Source: Occultella glacieicola | GTDB taxonomy: Bacteria; Actinomycetota; Actinomycetes; Actinomycetales; Beutenbergiaceae | Assembly: GCF_004353825.1 (NCBI RefSeq) | Contig: NZ_SMNA01000010.1 | Coordinates: forward strand, 1-64,000 | Length of the DNA: 64,000 bases | Reading direction: 5' to 3' | In this document: positions 25,753 to 35,315 of the stretch, in pieces | Layout of the letters: each line of letters opens with the position of its first letter | How positions within the stretch are numbered: position 1 is the first letter of the stretch | Program-made: the position numbers and the translations under genes | The notes under the pieces: model-generated | The model's database searches: none | What the model saw: only the letters and a program-made list of their open reading frames with translations | Told to the model about the DNA's origin: nothing

Positions 25753-27609
25753 GTGCCACCCATCGCCACCCCGGCCGCCAGCGCCCTCATCCAGCCGGCG
25801 TCCACGACTCCGGAGTTGCTGCGCAACTTCTGCATCATCGCGCACATCGACCACGGCAAGTCGACGCTGGCGGACCGGATGCTCCAGCTCACCGGCGTCG
25901 TCGACGAGCGGTCGATGCGCGCGCAGTACCTCGACCGCATGGACATCGAGCGTGAGCGCGGCATCACGATCAAGTCCCAGGCCGTGCGGATGCCGTGGCA
26001 GGTGGACGAGGCCGCGTACGCGCTGAACATGATCGACACCCCGGGGCACGTGGACTTCACCTACGAGGTGTCCCGGTCGTTGGCCGCGTGTGAGGGTGCC
26101 GTGCTGCTCGTCGACGCCGCGCAGGGAATCGAGGCGCAGACCCTGGCGAACCTGTACCTGGCGATGGAGAACGACCTCGCGATCATCCCGGTCCTGAACA
26201 AGATCGACCTGCCCGCGGCCCAGCCGGAGCGGTTCGCCGAGGAGCTCGCGACCCTGATCGGCGGGGAACCCGAGGACTGCCTGCGGGTCTCCGGCAAGAC
26301 CGGCGTCGGCGTCGAGGTGCTCCTGGACGCGATCGTCGCGCAGGTGCCGCCGCCCGTCGGTGACCCGGACGCGCCGGCCCGCGCCATGATCTTCGACTCC
26401 GTCTACGACACCTACCGCGGCGTGGTCACCTACGTGCGGGTCGTGGACGGCCAGCTGTCCCCACGCGAGAAGATCCGGATGCTGTCCACGAACGCCACCC
26501 ACGAGTTGCTCGAGATCGGCGTGAGCTCGCCCGAGCCGCACCCCACCCAGGGACTCGGCGTCGGCGAGGTCGGCTACCTGATCACCGGCGTGAAGGACGT
26601 GCGCCAGTCCCGCGTGGGTGACACCGTCACGAACGCGGCCAAGCCGGCGACCGAGTCCCTCGGCGGCTACCGGGACCCGCAGCCGATGGTGTACTCCGGC
26701 CTGTACCCGATCGACGGCTCCGACTACCCGGCGCTGCGCGACGCCCTCGACAAGCTCAAGCTCAACGACGCGGCGCTGGCGTACGAGCCGGAGACGTCCG
26801 TGGCGCTCGGATTCGGGTTCCGGATCGGGTTCCTCGGGCTGCTGCACCTGGAGATCGTCAGGGAGCGGCTCGAGCGCGAGTTCAACCTGGACCTGATCTC
26901 CACCGCCCCGAACGTGATCTACGAGGTCACCATGGAGGACGGCACCGAGGTGACCGTCCGGAACCCGAGCGAGTTCCCGACCGGCAAGGTCAAGACCGTC
27001 ACCGAGCCCATCGTCAAGGCCACGCTGCTCGCCCCGAGCGAGTTCGTGGGCACGATCATGGAACTCGCCCAGGGCCGCCGCGGCACCCTCCAGGGCATGG
27101 ACTACCTCTCCGAGGAGCGCGTCGAGCTGCGCTACATCCTGCCGCTCGGGGAGATCATCTTCGACTTCTTCGACCAGCTGAAGTCCCGGACCCGCGGCTA
27201 CGCCTCCCTGAACTACGAGATCAGCGGCGAACAGGACGCGGACCTGGTCAAGGTTGACATCCTGCTCCAGGGCGAGCAGGTGGACGCGTTCTCCGCGATC
27301 GTGCACCGGGACAAGGCCTACGCCTACGGCGTGATGATGACCGGCAAGCTCAAGGAACTCATCCCCCGGCAGCAGTTCGAGGTGCCGATCCAGGCGGCGA
27401 TCGGCGCCCGGATCATCGCCCGCGAGACCATCCGCGCGATGCGCAAGGACGTCCTGGCCAAGTGCTACGGCGGTGACATCTCCCGTAAGCGCAAGCTCCT
27501 CGAGAAGCAGAAGGAGGGCAAGAAGCGGATGAAGAACATCGGCCGGGTCGAGGTTCCGCAGGAGGCGTTCGTCGCCGCGTTGTCCTCGGACACCACATCG
27601 GGCAAGTGA
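25753..27609 (+). CDS. lepA: Elongation factor 4 (LepA) GTPase
   Basis: A ribosome-associated translational GTPase of 618 residues from GTG 25753. The G motifs are [17 protein letters not shown] and NKIDLP; the LepA-specific C-terminal domain includes [18 protein letters not shown] and [19 protein letters not shown]. It acts on stalled or initiating ribosomes. The frame extends upstream to 25591 with no conserved sequence, so the GTG next to [10 protein letters not shown] is preferred. It overlaps hemW by four bases, a usual pairing. Confidence 0.96.
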   Translation: MPPIATPAASALIQPASTTPELLRNFCIIAHIDHGKSTLADRMLQLTGVVDERSMRAQYLDRMDIERERGITIKSQAVRMPWQVDEAAYALNMIDTPGHVDFTYEVSRSLAACEGAVLLVDAAQGIEAQTLANLYLAMENDLAIIPVLNKIDLPAAQPERFAEELATLIGGEPEDCLRVSGKTGVGVEVLLDAIVAQVPPPVGDPDAPARAMIFDSVYDTYRGVVTYVRVVDGQLSPREKIRMLSTNATHELLEIGVSSPEPHPTQGLGVGEVGYLITGVKDVRQSRVGDTVTNAAKPATESLGGYRDPQPMVYSGLYPIDGSDYPALRDALDKLKLNDAALAYEPETSVALGFGFRIGFLGLLHLEIVRERLEREFNLDLISTAPNVIYEVTMEDGTEVTVRNPSEFPTGKVKTVTEPIVKATLLAPSEFVGTIMELAQGRRGTLQGMDYLSEERVELRYILPLGEIIFDFFDQLKSRTRGYASLNYEISGEQDADLVKVDILLQGEQVDAFSAIVHRDKAYAYGVMMTGKLKELIPRQQFEVPIQAAIGARIIARETIRAMRKDVLAKCYGGDISRKRKLLEKQKEGKKRMKNIGRVEVPQEAFVAALSSDTTSGK

Positions 27610-28823
27610 GCGCCCGATCGACACTGCCCGGATCGGCACCGCTCGCGTCGACACTGCCGGCATCCGTCGTCGACGGCGCCAGCGAACGCGACTTCGGTGT
27701 CTACCTGCACGTCCCGTTCTGCTCGGTGCGGTGCGGCTACTGCGACTTCAACACCTACACCTCCACCGAGCTCGGCGGTGGGGCGTCCCAGGCGAACTAC
27801 GCGGCGACGGCGATCGGGGAGATCGAACTGGCCGCCGCGGCCATGGCCGAGGTCGGGCTGCCCCGGCGGCCCGTGTCGACCGTCTTCCTCGGCGGCGGGA
27901 CGCCCACCCTGCTGCCCGCCGCCGACCTGGCCAGCCTGCTGGACGCCGTCGGGCAGGCCTGGGGACTGGCCGGCGACGTCGAGGTGACCACCGAGGCCAA
28001 CCCGGACTCGGTCACCGCCGCGGACCTGGTGCGGCTCGCCGGCGCCGGGTTCACGCGGGTGTCCTTCGGGATGCAGTCCGCGGTGCCGTCCGTGCTGCAC
28101 ACGCTCGAGCGCACCCATGACCCGCGGCGGATCCCGGACGTGGTCGCGTGGGCGCGGGACGCCGGGTTACACGTCTCGCTCGACCTGATCTACGGCACGC
28201 CGGGGGAGACCCTGGACCACTGGCGCACCAGCCTGGACGCGGTCCTGGGCCTCGAACCGGACCATGTCTCCGCGTACGCCCTGACCGTGGAACCGGGCAC
28301 GAAAATGGGCGCCCAGGTGCGCCGCGGCCTCCTGCCGATGCCGGACCCCGACGACGAGGCGACCAAGTACGAGATCGCTGCCGCGGCACTGGCCGGGGCC
28401 GGGTACGACTGGTATGAGATCTCCAACTTCGCCCGCACCACGGCCGATCGGTGCCGCCACAACCTCGGTTACTGGGGCTCGCAGGACTGGTGGGGCGTCG
28501 GCCCGGGCGCGCACTCCCACATCGGCGGGCACCGGTGGTGGAACGTCAAGCACCCGCGCCCGTACGCGGAACGGATCGACGGCGGACGGCTGCCGGTCGC
28601 CGAGAGCGAGACGCTCACGGACCGCCAGCGTGAGGACGAGCGGGTCCTGCTCGGTGTCCGGCTGGTCGACGGGCTCGACGTCGGCGCGGACCTCCGGGGC
28701 AGGCTGCCGACCCTGGTCGGAGACGGCCTGATCGAGGCCGAACCGGCCGCCACCGGGCGGGCCGTGCTGACGCTGCGTGGGCGCCTGCTCGCGGACACCG
28801 TGGTAGGTGCGCTGACCGACTGA
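27606..28823 (+). CDS. hemW: Radical SAM protein HemW (coproporphyrinogen-oxidase-like)
   Basis: A radical SAM protein of 405 residues with the 4Fe-4S motif CSVRCGYC preceded by VYLHVPFC. Other family markers are [26 protein letters not shown] and [10 protein letters not shown]. HemW binds haem and is thought to deliver it to respiratory proteins; it lacks true coproporphyrinogen oxidase activity in characterised cases. GTG 27606 overlaps lepA. Confidence 0.93.
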   Translation: MSARSTLPGSAPLASTLPASVVDGASERDFGVYLHVPFCSVRCGYCDFNTYTSTELGGGASQANYAATAIGEIELAAAAMAEVGLPRRPVSTVFLGGGTPTLLPAADLASLLDAVGQAWGLAGDVEVTTEANPDSVTAADLVRLAGAGFTRVSFGMQSAVPSVLHTLERTHDPRRIPDVVAWARDAGLHVSLDLIYGTPGETLDHWRTSLDAVLGLEPDHVSAYALTVEPGTKMGAQVRRGLLPMPDPDDEATKYEIAAAALAGAGYDWYEISNFARTTADRCRHNLGYWGSQDWWGVGPGAHSHIGGHRWWNVKHPRPYAERIDGGRLPVAESETLTDRQREDERVLLGVRLVDGLDVGADLRGRLPTLVGDGLIEAEPAATGRAVLTLRGRLLADTVVGALTD

Positions 28824-28940
28824 GCACTGCTCAGGTGTGACGAAATTCGGGAGAAACAGGGCACGCCTTGTGCACGAGCGGGCCAGAAGTCGCTACGGTT
28901 ACGCCGTCATCCGTTTTTCTCATCCCAGGCAGGGAGAACC

Positions 28941-29996
28941 ATGAGTCAGCTTCCCCCCGACCCGAACAACCCGAACGGGCAGGGCGGCGTGCCCCCCGTT
29001 CCGCCTCCTCCCGGTCAGGGTCAGCCTGGTCAGGGTCAGCCCCCGTACGGTCAGGGCCAGCCTGGACAAGGCCAGCCGAGCTACGGCCAGGGCCAGCCCG
29101 GGCAGAACCCACAGCAGCCTGGCCCCGGCCAGCAGCCCCCGAACTACGGCCAGGCGCCGCAGCCCCCGGGCGCCTACCCGAGCCCCCAGCAGGGCGGCTT
29201 CCCGCAGGCCCCGCCCCCCGGGCCCGACCAGTACGGCCAGTACGGCGCCCCCGGCGCCGGCTACGGCGGCCCGCCGCAGGGCCAGGCATGGGGCGGCGAC
29301 CCGTATGGCCAGCAGCTGCAGCAGCGCCCGTTCGCCGTCGGTGACGCGATCGGATATGCCTGGAAGTCTGTCATCGGGAACTTCGGTTCCTGGCTGTTGG
29401 TGAACCTGATCCTGATCGTGCTGACGATTGCGCTCAGCTTCCTGAACCCCGCCACTCGGTTTGCGACGAGTGGGAACGGCTTCGACTATTCCACCCTGTC
29501 GAACGAGTTCACCGTGCTCGGCCTGATCGGATCGATCCTCAGCACTATTGTCGCCGCGTTCATCAGCGGGATGATGTACACCGGTGCGTTGAAGGAGACG
29601 ACGGGCCGCAAGCCCGCGGTCGGCGAGTTCTTCTCGGTGAACAACTTCGCCAACGTGGCGATCTTCGCCCTGGTCTGGGGTGTCGTGGCCGGTGTGGTGT
29701 CCGGCCTGCTGCCCGCCCTGGGCATTCTGGTACTCATTGCCGGCTTCCTGCTCTGGTTCACCTACGTGTTCATCATCGACCGGAACCTCGCCTGGCTCGA
29801 CGGCATCAAATCGTCCGTGCAACTGGTCACCCAGAACCTCGGCAACAACCTGCTGCTCGGGCTCGCCATCATCGGTATCAACATCCTCGGAGCGATCCCG
29901 TGCGGCCTGGGGCTGTTCATCACGATCCCGATGACGTATGTGGCCGTTGCGTACGCCTACAAGACGCAGACGAATCAGGCCGTCGCTCCCAAGTGA
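28941..29996 (+). CDS. Membrane protein with Gly/Gln/Pro-rich cytosolic head
   Basis: A 351-residue protein with GGGAGAACC just before the ATG. Residues 1-130 are low-complexity, with repeats of the type YGQGQPGQGQP. From FAVGDAIGYAWKSVIGNFGSW onwards come about five hydrophobic segments, with a conserved-looking EFFSVNNFANVAIFAL and IIDRNLAWLDGIKSSVQLV. The fold resembles families of multi-helix proteins annotated as DUF975/GlpM-like, but I cannot name it. Codon GC in the membrane part is lower than in its neighbours. A possible promoter (TACGGT at 28894) stands upstream, and a strong terminator lies downstream. Confidence 0.75.
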   Translation: MSQLPPDPNNPNGQGGVPPVPPPPGQGQPGQGQPPYGQGQPGQGQPSYGQGQPGQNPQQPGPGQQPPNYGQAPQPPGAYPSPQQGGFPQAPPPGPDQYGQYGAPGAGYGGPPQGQAWGGDPYGQQLQQRPFAVGDAIGYAWKSVIGNFGSWLLVNLILIVLTIALSFLNPATRFATSGNGFDYSTLSNEFTVLGLIGSILSTIVAAFISGMMYTGALKETTGRKPAVGEFFSVNNFANVAIFALVWGVVAGVVSGLLPALGILVLIAGFLLWFTYVFIIDRNLAWLDGIKSSVQLVTQNLGNNLLLGLAIIGINILGAIPCGLGLFITIPMTYVAVAYAYKTQTNQAVAPK

Positions 29997-30067
29997 CGCC
30001 GCCCTGATCACGTCATGACCCGGTCCGACCGGGCGCGACCCGGCCGAGCCGGGACCGTCCGCGGACA

Positions 30068-30106
30068 GCGAGGGCCCGCGCATCCCACCGGTGCGCGGGC
30101 CCTCGC
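30068..30106. terminator. Strong 15-bp hairpin terminator
   Basis: GCGAGGGCCCGCGCA (30068-30082) pairs perfectly with TGCGCGGGCCCTCGC (30092-30106), with a 9-base loop. It lies 72 bases after the upstream plus-strand stop and about 200 bases from the convergent DUF3097 stop, in a 312-base gap. The rest of the gap shows only a minor CCCTC/GAGGG hairpin at 30250-30263 near the minus-strand gene and no coding sequence. Confidence 0.8.
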
Positions 30107-30308
30107 GTTGCCGGACCGGCCCTCCGGTGACGCGCCGCGTGCGTCACCGGCCGCCCAGGTCGACATGGCAACGTTTCACGTCAGCAATGAAATGACACAA
30201 CCTCGACGTCGATCGGGGTGGGGTCGGAAGGACCCTTGGCGAGCCGGCCCCCTCGGCTGAGGGTGCGGTGGTGGTTGCCACTTCAGCACTCTCGCCGGCC
30301 CGGCAGGC

Positions 30309-31163
30309 TCAGGGGGCGGTGACGAAGTCCACGAGCTCCTCGACGCGGCCGAGCAGGCTGGGCTCGAGGTCGCGATAGTCGCGGACGGTGCCAAGGATCC
30401 GCTTCCAGCCCCGGGCCACGTCCGCCTGGTCGGCCGCCGGCCAGCCGAGCTCGGCCAGGGTGCCGTACTTGATGTCAGTGCCGCGCGGGATGTGAGGCCA
30501 GCGCGTCAAGCCCACCCGGGCCGGGCGGACCGCCTGCCAGACGTCCACGTACGGGTGGCCCACCACGAGCACATGCTCGGCGCCGTACCGGCGCACGACC
30601 TCCGCGGCGATCCGGGTCTCCTTGCTGCCGGAGACCAGGTGGTCCACGAGCACGCCGACCCGGCGTCCCCGCCCGGGTCCGAACTCGGTGAGCATCTCGG
30701 CGAGGTTGTCGACGCCGTCGAGCAGTTCGACGACCACGCCCTCCAGGCGCAGGTCCTCGCCCCAGACCTTCTCGACGAGTTCGGCGTCGTGGCGGCCCTC
30801 CACCCAGATCCGGGAGGCCCGCGCCACGCGCGCCCGGGCACCGGGAACGGCGAGCGACCCGCTCGCGGTGCGCTGCGCCGTCGGGGGTGCCTGCGGCTTG
30901 CGGTAGGGGACCAGCCGGACCGGCTTGCCGTCCACCCAGAACCCCGCCCCGAGCGGAAAGGTGCGGGTGCGGCCGCGGTTGTCCTCGAGGACCACCACGT
31001 GGGTGCCGCCGCTCTTCTCGACCCGGACCACGGCGCCTACCCAACCGGTCTCGACGTCCTCGACCACGAGGCCGGGCTCGGCGGGCGTGTCCACGGTGCG
31101 GGGGGTACGCCCGGCGTGCGGGTCGCTGGACAGGACGTCGGCACCATAACGATCGGAACTCAC
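30309..31163 (-). CDS. DUF3097 family protein
   Basis: A 284-residue actinobacterial protein of unknown function, starting at GTG 31163 (MSSDRYGADVL). It contains TGWVGAVVRVEKSGGTHVVVLED, then FPLGAGFWVDGKPVRLV, and a Toprim-like stretch with IWVEGRHDAELVEKVWGEDL, VGVLVDHLVSGSKE and HVLVVGHPYVDVWQAV. The E...D-x-D-like arrangement suggests nucleotide or nucleic acid work, but this is not shown. The box TAACCT at 31171-31176 (minus strand) is 7 bases before the GTG, so the mRNA is probably leaderless. It is divergent from hrcA. Confidence 0.82.
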   Translation of the reverse strand: MSSDRYGADVLSSDPHAGRTPRTVDTPAEPGLVVEDVETGWVGAVVRVEKSGGTHVVVLEDNRGRTRTFPLGAGFWVDGKPVRLVPYRKPQAPPTAQRTASGSLAVPGARARVARASRIWVEGRHDAELVEKVWGEDLRLEGVVVELLDGVDNLAEMLTEFGPGRGRRVGVLVDHLVSGSKETRIAAEVVRRYGAEHVLVVGHPYVDVWQAVRPARVGLTRWPHIPRGTDIKYGTLAELGWPAADQADVARGWKRILGTVRDYRDLEPSLLGRVEELVDFVTAP

Positions 31164-31210
31164 CCGAGCGAGGTTACGCACGCACCGCCGGGAGTTGTCG
31201 GAGCGACGCG

Positions 31211-31216
31211 TAGAAT
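31211..31216 (+). promoter_or_regulatory. -10 box of the hrcA-dnaJ-rsmE promoter
   Basis: TAGAAT abuts the CIRCE operator, so transcription would start inside the operator and be blocked by bound HrcA. Confidence 0.6.
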
Positions 31217-31242
31217 TAGCACTCCAGGCACCAGAGTGCTGA
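31216..31242. promoter_or_regulatory. CIRCE operator (HrcA binding site)
   Basis: TTAGCACTC, nine bases, then GAGTGCTGA match the CIRCE consensus (TTAGCACTC-N9-GAGTGCTAA) with one mismatch at the second to last position. It lies 51 bases before the hrcA ATG and overlaps the promoter, giving heat-shock-controlled autoregulation. Confidence 0.93.
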
Positions 31243-31292
31243 CAGATTGCTGACACGCTGTGCGGATCCAGTGGATCGGGAGGAGGACCCGG

Positions 31293-32321
31293 ATGAGTTC
31301 GGAGCGTCAACTCGACGTGTTGCGAGCGATCGTGCAGGACTACGTGCGCAGCCGGGAACCGGTCGGCTCACGCAACCTCGTCGAGCGACACAACCTCGGG
31401 GTGTCCCCGGCCACGATCCGCAACGACATGGCCGCGCTCGAGGACAGCGGGTACATCGCGCAACCGCACACGTCCGCCGGTCGGATCCCGACCGACAAGG
31501 GGTACCGGTTGTTCGTGGACCAGATCTCGGTGATGAAGCCGCTCTCGGCCGCCGAGCGCCGTGCGATCACCGAACTCCTCGAGGGGGCCCTCGACCTGGA
31601 CGACGCCCTCGAGCGCACCGTCCGCCTGCTCGCCCAGCTGACCCAGCAGGTCGCGGTCGTGCAGTACCCGTCGCTGCGACGCTCCACCCTGCGGCACGTG
31701 GAGCTCGTGCCCACGGGGGACCGGCGCGTGATGGTCGTGATCATCACGGACAACGGGCGGGTGGAGCAGCGCACCGTCGAGTCGCAGACCGACCTGGCCC
31801 CCACCTTCCTGGCCGAACTGCGGGCCCGCCTCAACGCGGCGGGGGTCGGCCGTCCCGCGGCGCGGCTGCCGAAGGTCCTCGGTGAGCTGGCCGAGGTGTT
31901 CGCCCCCGAGGACCGGTCGCTCGTGGACGCGGTCGCAAGCGCGGTGATCGAGGAGGTCTCCCAGGAGGCCGAGGAACGCATCGTGATGGCCGGCACCGCG
32001 AACCTCGCCCGGGCCGACCTGGACTTCACCCGCACCATCGGCCCGGTCCTGGAGGCCCTCGAGGAGCAGGTGGTGCTGCTCCGGCTGCTGTCCGAGATGG
32101 CCGAGGAGGACGGCGAGCGTCCGCTCGCGGTGCGGATCGGGCATGAGACACATCACGCCAACCTGGCCGAGACCTCCGTCATCGCCAGCGGTTACGGTGG
32201 GGAGGGTCCCGACGCGATCGCGCAGATCGGGATCGTCGGCCCCACTCGGATGGACTACCCGAACACGATGGCCTCGGTGCGAGCCGTGGCCCGCTACCTC
32301 ACCCGGCTGCTGTCCGGCTGA
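31293..32321 (+). CDS. hrcA: Heat-inducible transcription repressor HrcA
   Basis: HrcA binds CIRCE and represses chaperone genes until unfolded protein titrates the GroE chaperonin. The 342-residue protein starts at ATG 31293 with AGGAGG upstream ([18 protein letters not shown]). The N-terminal winged helix includes [30 protein letters not shown]; the middle and C-terminal parts ([31 protein letters not shown]) match HrcA. A longer frame from 31260 lacks a ribosome site. It heads an operon with dnaJ and rsmE. Confidence 0.96.
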   Translation: MSSERQLDVLRAIVQDYVRSREPVGSRNLVERHNLGVSPATIRNDMAALEDSGYIAQPHTSAGRIPTDKGYRLFVDQISVMKPLSAAERRAITELLEGALDLDDALERTVRLLAQLTQQVAVVQYPSLRRSTLRHVELVPTGDRRVMVVIITDNGRVEQRTVESQTDLAPTFLAELRARLNAAGVGRPAARLPKVLGELAEVFAPEDRSLVDAVASAVIEEVSQEAEERIVMAGTANLARADLDFTRTIGPVLEALEEQVVLLRLLSEMAEEDGERPLAVRIGHETHHANLAETSVIASGYGGEGPDAIAQIGIVGPTRMDYPNTMASVRAVARYLTRLLSG

Positions 32322-32379
32322 CCCTCCGGCGGCCCTCGCCGCCCCGACCGTTCCGATCCCCAAGCGACGAAAGTGACCT

Positions 32380-33504
32380 GTGAGCGACTACTACGAGATC
32401 CTCGGTGTCTCCCGCGACGCGAGCACGGAGGAGATCAAGCGCGCGTATCGCAAGCTCGCCCGGCAGCATCACCCCGATGTGGCCGGCGTGGCCAGCGAGG
32501 AGAAGTTCAAGAACATCACCGCCGCGCACGACACCCTCTCCAACCCGGAGAAGCGTCGCGCCTACGACATGGGCGGCGGCATGCCCGGGATGGGTGGCGC
32601 CGGCGGGCCTGGGTTCGGTGGCTTCTCGGACATCTTCGAGACGTTCTTCCAGGCCGCGGCCGGCGGCACCGGCCAGCGCGGCCCGGCACCCCGCTCACGG
32701 CGCGGCCAGGACGCGCTGCTGCGCGTGAGCATCGACCTGTCCGAGGCCGCGTTCGGCGCAGCCCGGGACCTCGAGGTCGAGACCGCGGTGGTCTGCACCA
32801 CCTGCCAGGGCACCTGCTGCCAGCCGGGCACGCACCCGAAGACCTGCGACACCTGCCAGGGCCGCGGATCCGTTCAGCGGGTCGCCCGGTCCTTCCTGGG
32901 CCAGGTGATGACCACCGCCGCATGCGCCGTCTGCGGTGGTTACGGCACCATCATCACCGACCCGTGCATCGAGTGCTCCGGCGAGGGCCGGGTCCGCACC
33001 CGCCGCACCGTGCGCGTGAACATCCCCGCCGGTGTGGACGAGGGCACCCGGATCAAGCTGAGCGGGCAGAGCGAGGTCGGCCCGGCCGGTGGTCCCCCCG
33101 GGGACCTGTACGTGGAGATCCGTGAGAAGCCGCACCCGGTCTTCACCCGCCGCGGCGACGACATCCACTGCTCGACGGCGCTGCCCATGACCGCGGCCGC
33201 GCTGGGCACGGTGCTCAACCTGGACACCCTCGACGGCACGCAGGAGGTGGACATCCGCCCGGGTACCCAGCCGGAGGAGGTCGTCACGCTGCGTGGGCTC
33301 GGGGTCGGGCACCTGAACGGCAGCGGCCGCGGCGACCTGCACGTGCACGTGGACGTGGAGGTCCCCACCAAGCTCGACGACGACCAGGAGCAGCTCCTGC
33401 GCCAGCTCGCCACGGCCCGCGGCGAGGAGCGTCCCGAGGCCCGGCTCGCCCCGGCCAGCCCGGGCATGTTCTCCCGGCTGCGCGAGAAGTTCGGCGGCCG
33501 CTGA
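32380..33504 (+). CDS. dnaJ: Chaperone DnaJ (second-type, HrcA-linked)
   Basis: An Hsp70 co-chaperone of 374 residues. The J domain (residues 1-65) has the HPD motif in RQHHPDVAG. A Gly/Phe-rich segment follows (GMGGAGGPGFGGFSDIF). The zinc domain has four Cys pairs: CTTCQGTC, CDTCQGRG, CAVCGGYG and CIECSGEG; the first deviates from CxxCxGxG by having Cys in place of the last Gly. C-terminal substrate-binding domains complete it. It follows hrcA, the usual place of the actinobacterial DnaJ2. Confidence 0.95.
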   Translation: MSDYYEILGVSRDASTEEIKRAYRKLARQHHPDVAGVASEEKFKNITAAHDTLSNPEKRRAYDMGGGMPGMGGAGGPGFGGFSDIFETFFQAAAGGTGQRGPAPRSRRGQDALLRVSIDLSEAAFGAARDLEVETAVVCTTCQGTCCQPGTHPKTCDTCQGRGSVQRVARSFLGQVMTTAACAVCGGYGTIITDPCIECSGEGRVRTRRTVRVNIPAGVDEGTRIKLSGQSEVGPAGGPPGDLYVEIREKPHPVFTRRGDDIHCSTALPMTAAALGTVLNLDTLDGTQEVDIRPGTQPEEVVTLRGLGVGHLNGSGRGDLHVHVDVEVPTKLDDDQEQLLRQLATARGEERPEARLAPASPGMFSRLREKFGGR

Positions 33505-33505
33505 C

Positions 33506-34288
33506 GTGTCCGCGGCGGTGTTCCTGGCACCGGCGGGTGAGCTGGACCTGCTCACCCCGGGTGCCCGGTACACGCTGGTCGGGCCCGAGGCCCGGCACGC
33601 CGCGACCGTCCGCCGCCTGCGCGCGGGGGAGGAGATCGAACTGGTCGACGGCGTGGGCGTGCGTGTGCGCGGCGCCGTCGCCGAGGTGGTCGGCGGGTCG
33701 GACGCCGCCGTGGTCCTCGAGGTCGACACGGTGGTCCGCGAGCCCGAGCCGGCCCCGGCGATCGTGCTGGTCCAGGCGCTCGCCAAGGGCTCCCGGGACG
33801 AGCTCGCCATCGAGGCCGGTACCGAGGTGGGGCTCGACGGCGTGATCCCCTGGCAGTCGGAGCGTTCGGTCTCCCATTGGCGTGGGGACAAGGCGACCAA
33901 GGGCCGGGCACGTTGGCAGCAGATCGTCGCCGCCGCCGCGAAGCAGTCCCGGCGGGCACGGGTTCCCGAGGTAGCGGAGCTGGTCGTCGGGGCGGCCGTC
34001 GTGGCCCGGGCCGGGCGGGCGGTCGCCGACGGCGGCGCGGTGCTGGTCCTGCACGAGAGCGCCACCGAAGCGATCGCTGACGTGCGCATCGGCGCCGACG
34101 CGCCGGAGGTGCTGCTCGTGGTCGGGCCCGAGGGTGGGCTCTCCGACGCCGAGGTGGCCGCGCTCGAGACCGCCGGAGCGCAGCCGGTGCGGCTCGGACC
34201 GCACGTGCTGCGCACCTCGACCGCGGGACCGGTCGCGGTGGCGGTGCTGGCGCAACGGCTCGGGCGTTGGGGCGCGGCCTCGGATTGA
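33506..34288 (+). CDS. rsmE: 16S rRNA m3U1498 methyltransferase RsmE
   Basis: A SPOUT-class methyltransferase that modifies U1498 in the decoding centre of 16S rRNA. The 260 residues show an N-terminal PUA-like domain (ARHAATVRRLRAGEEIELVDG), QALAKGSRDELAIEAGTEVG, the region PWQSERSV, the SAM knot VVGPEGGLSDAEV, and the end motif LGPHVLRTSTAGPVAVAVL. GTG begins 1 base after the dnaJ stop, so it is co-transcribed under CIRCE control. Confidence 0.95.
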   Translation: MSAAVFLAPAGELDLLTPGARYTLVGPEARHAATVRRLRAGEEIELVDGVGVRVRGAVAEVVGGSDAAVVLEVDTVVREPEPAPAIVLVQALAKGSRDELAIEAGTEVGLDGVIPWQSERSVSHWRGDKATKGRARWQQIVAAAAKQSRRARVPEVAELVVGAAVVARAGRAVADGGAVLVLHESATEAIADVRIGADAPEVLLVVGPEGGLSDAEVAALETAGAQPVRLGPHVLRTSTAGPVAVAVLAQRLGRWGAASD

Positions 34289-34318
34289 TCCCCCTCGCGA
34301 AGACCACTCGCGGTGACC

Positions 34319-34407
34319 TGCGTCGGTGACCCGTGTGGTGGGTCAGTGGCGCACGGCTTGATGGACGGCGGTTGCGTCGGTGACCCGTGTGGTGGGTCAG
34401 TGGCGCA
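34319..34407 (+). repeat. Exact 35-base direct repeat downstream of rsmE
   Basis: TGCGTCGGTGACCCGTGTGG and the 15 bases after it occur at 34319-34353 and again, identically, at 34373-34407, with a 54-base period. The copies fill the gap between rsmE and the convergent DUF2809-like gene. No stable terminator is obvious; the repeat may be a recent tandem duplication. Confidence 0.75.
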
Positions 34408-34419
34408 ACACGGGTGGCC

Positions 34420-34884
34420 CTACCCGTCCGGCCGGGCCAGGTTGATCGGGCCGGCGCCGGCCCGAGCAGCCGGTCGCGGAGTCGAGCGGGCGAGCAGCAG
34501 TCCGGTGACCGCTCCGGCGGCGGCGAGTGTGACCAGATCCACGACGTCGAAGTTCGCACCGAGGAGCAGCCGGGCGGGTGGGAGCGCCGCCGAGATCATG
34601 CCGGGCCCCGGCGTCAGTTGTGCGAGCTCGACGGCGCAGGCCGCGCCCGTGCCGACGGCCCCCGCCATGGCCGCCCACCAGCGTGGCCGGATCAGCGCGA
34701 CCAGCAGCACCGCCGCGACCGCGTACGCCGCCGTGCCGGCGAGGTCCGAGCCAGGCACGTCCCGCACGAGCTGCAGGGCGAGCCCCACGACGACGACCGC
34801 GGCCAGCGCGAGCGCGACCGGCCTGCGAGGGCGGGGTGGCGCGGCGGGGAGGTCGCCCGTGTGGGCGTCGGAGGGGCGGTCCAT
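34420..34884 (-). CDS. DUF2809-like small membrane protein
   Basis: A 154-residue protein with four hydrophobic segments, starting at ATG 34884 (MDRPSDAHTGDL). LVRDVPGSDLAGTAAYAVAA, then ACAVELAQLTPGPGMISA and LLLGANFDVVDLVTLAAAG, match the DUF2809 pattern (a Gly-Asp helix, an Glu-Leu-x-Gln helix and a final F-D-x-x-D-L). Its function is unknown. The frame can be read back to 34956. The assignment rests on pattern recall and is moderate. Confidence 0.6.
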   Translation of the reverse strand: MDRPSDAHTGDLPAAPPRPRRPVALALAAVVVVGLALQLVRDVPGSDLAGTAAYAVAAVLLVALIRPRWWAAMAGAVGTGAACAVELAQLTPGPGMISAALPPARLLLGANFDVVDLVTLAAAGAVTGLLLARSTPRPAARAGAGPINLARPDG

Positions 34885-35025
34885 GGGCACGATCGAACCC
34901 CAGGTCCGCGCACCCCGGGGACGAGCCGGGCGGACTTCACCGGATCTGCCCAGCATCGGACGACTCTGCGCGCGTCAAGCACACGCGCGCCCAGCCGGGT
35001 CCGACCGCCGTCCCACGAGGAGACC

Positions 35026-35097
35026 CCGAGGAAGTCGCCGCGCCCTCGAAGCCGCGCATTCCCGAGGTCGGTCTCGACGCGGCCGCGACTTCCTCGG
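35026..35097. repeat. 13-bp perfect inverted repeat with 46-base spacer
   Basis: CCGAGGAAGTCGC (35026-35038) and GCGACTTCCTCGG (35085-35097) are perfect inverted copies in a 430-base gap (34885-35315) without a convincing gene. They could fold as a long hairpin in RNA or mark the ends of a small element. No target duplication was seen. Confidence 0.6.
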
Positions 35098-35126
35098 CGC
35101 GGGAGAACGAGGGGTGGCGCGAGGAC

Positions 35127-35244
35127 GAGGGGCAGGGCGCGCGGGACACGAGTGGCAGGGCGCGGGAGCATGAGGGGCAGGACACGCGGGCATGAGCGGC
35201 AAGGCACGCGAGCGAGCGGCAGGGCATGGGAGCACGAGCGGCAT
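35127..35244 (+). repeat. Degenerate 22-base tandem repeats, five copies and a part
   Basis: Units begin at 35127, 35150, 35172, 35194, 35214 and 35236, each opening GAGnGGCA and ending around GGGAGCAY. Lengths are 23, 22, 22, 20 and 22 bases, which is not a multiple of three, so a coding origin is unlikely. They lie just upstream of the duplicated-domain gene at 35316. Confidence 0.65.
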
Positions 35245-35315
35245 CGTCGCCGGGTGGGCAGAACTCACCGACAGAGTTCGGAAATCCGAGGCCCGGATGC
35301 GGCATCATCGGGTCG

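Noticed and set aside
35127-35244. Tandem array considered as a CRISPR
   Set aside because: Units are contiguous and degenerate, with no unique spacers and no cas genes nearby.
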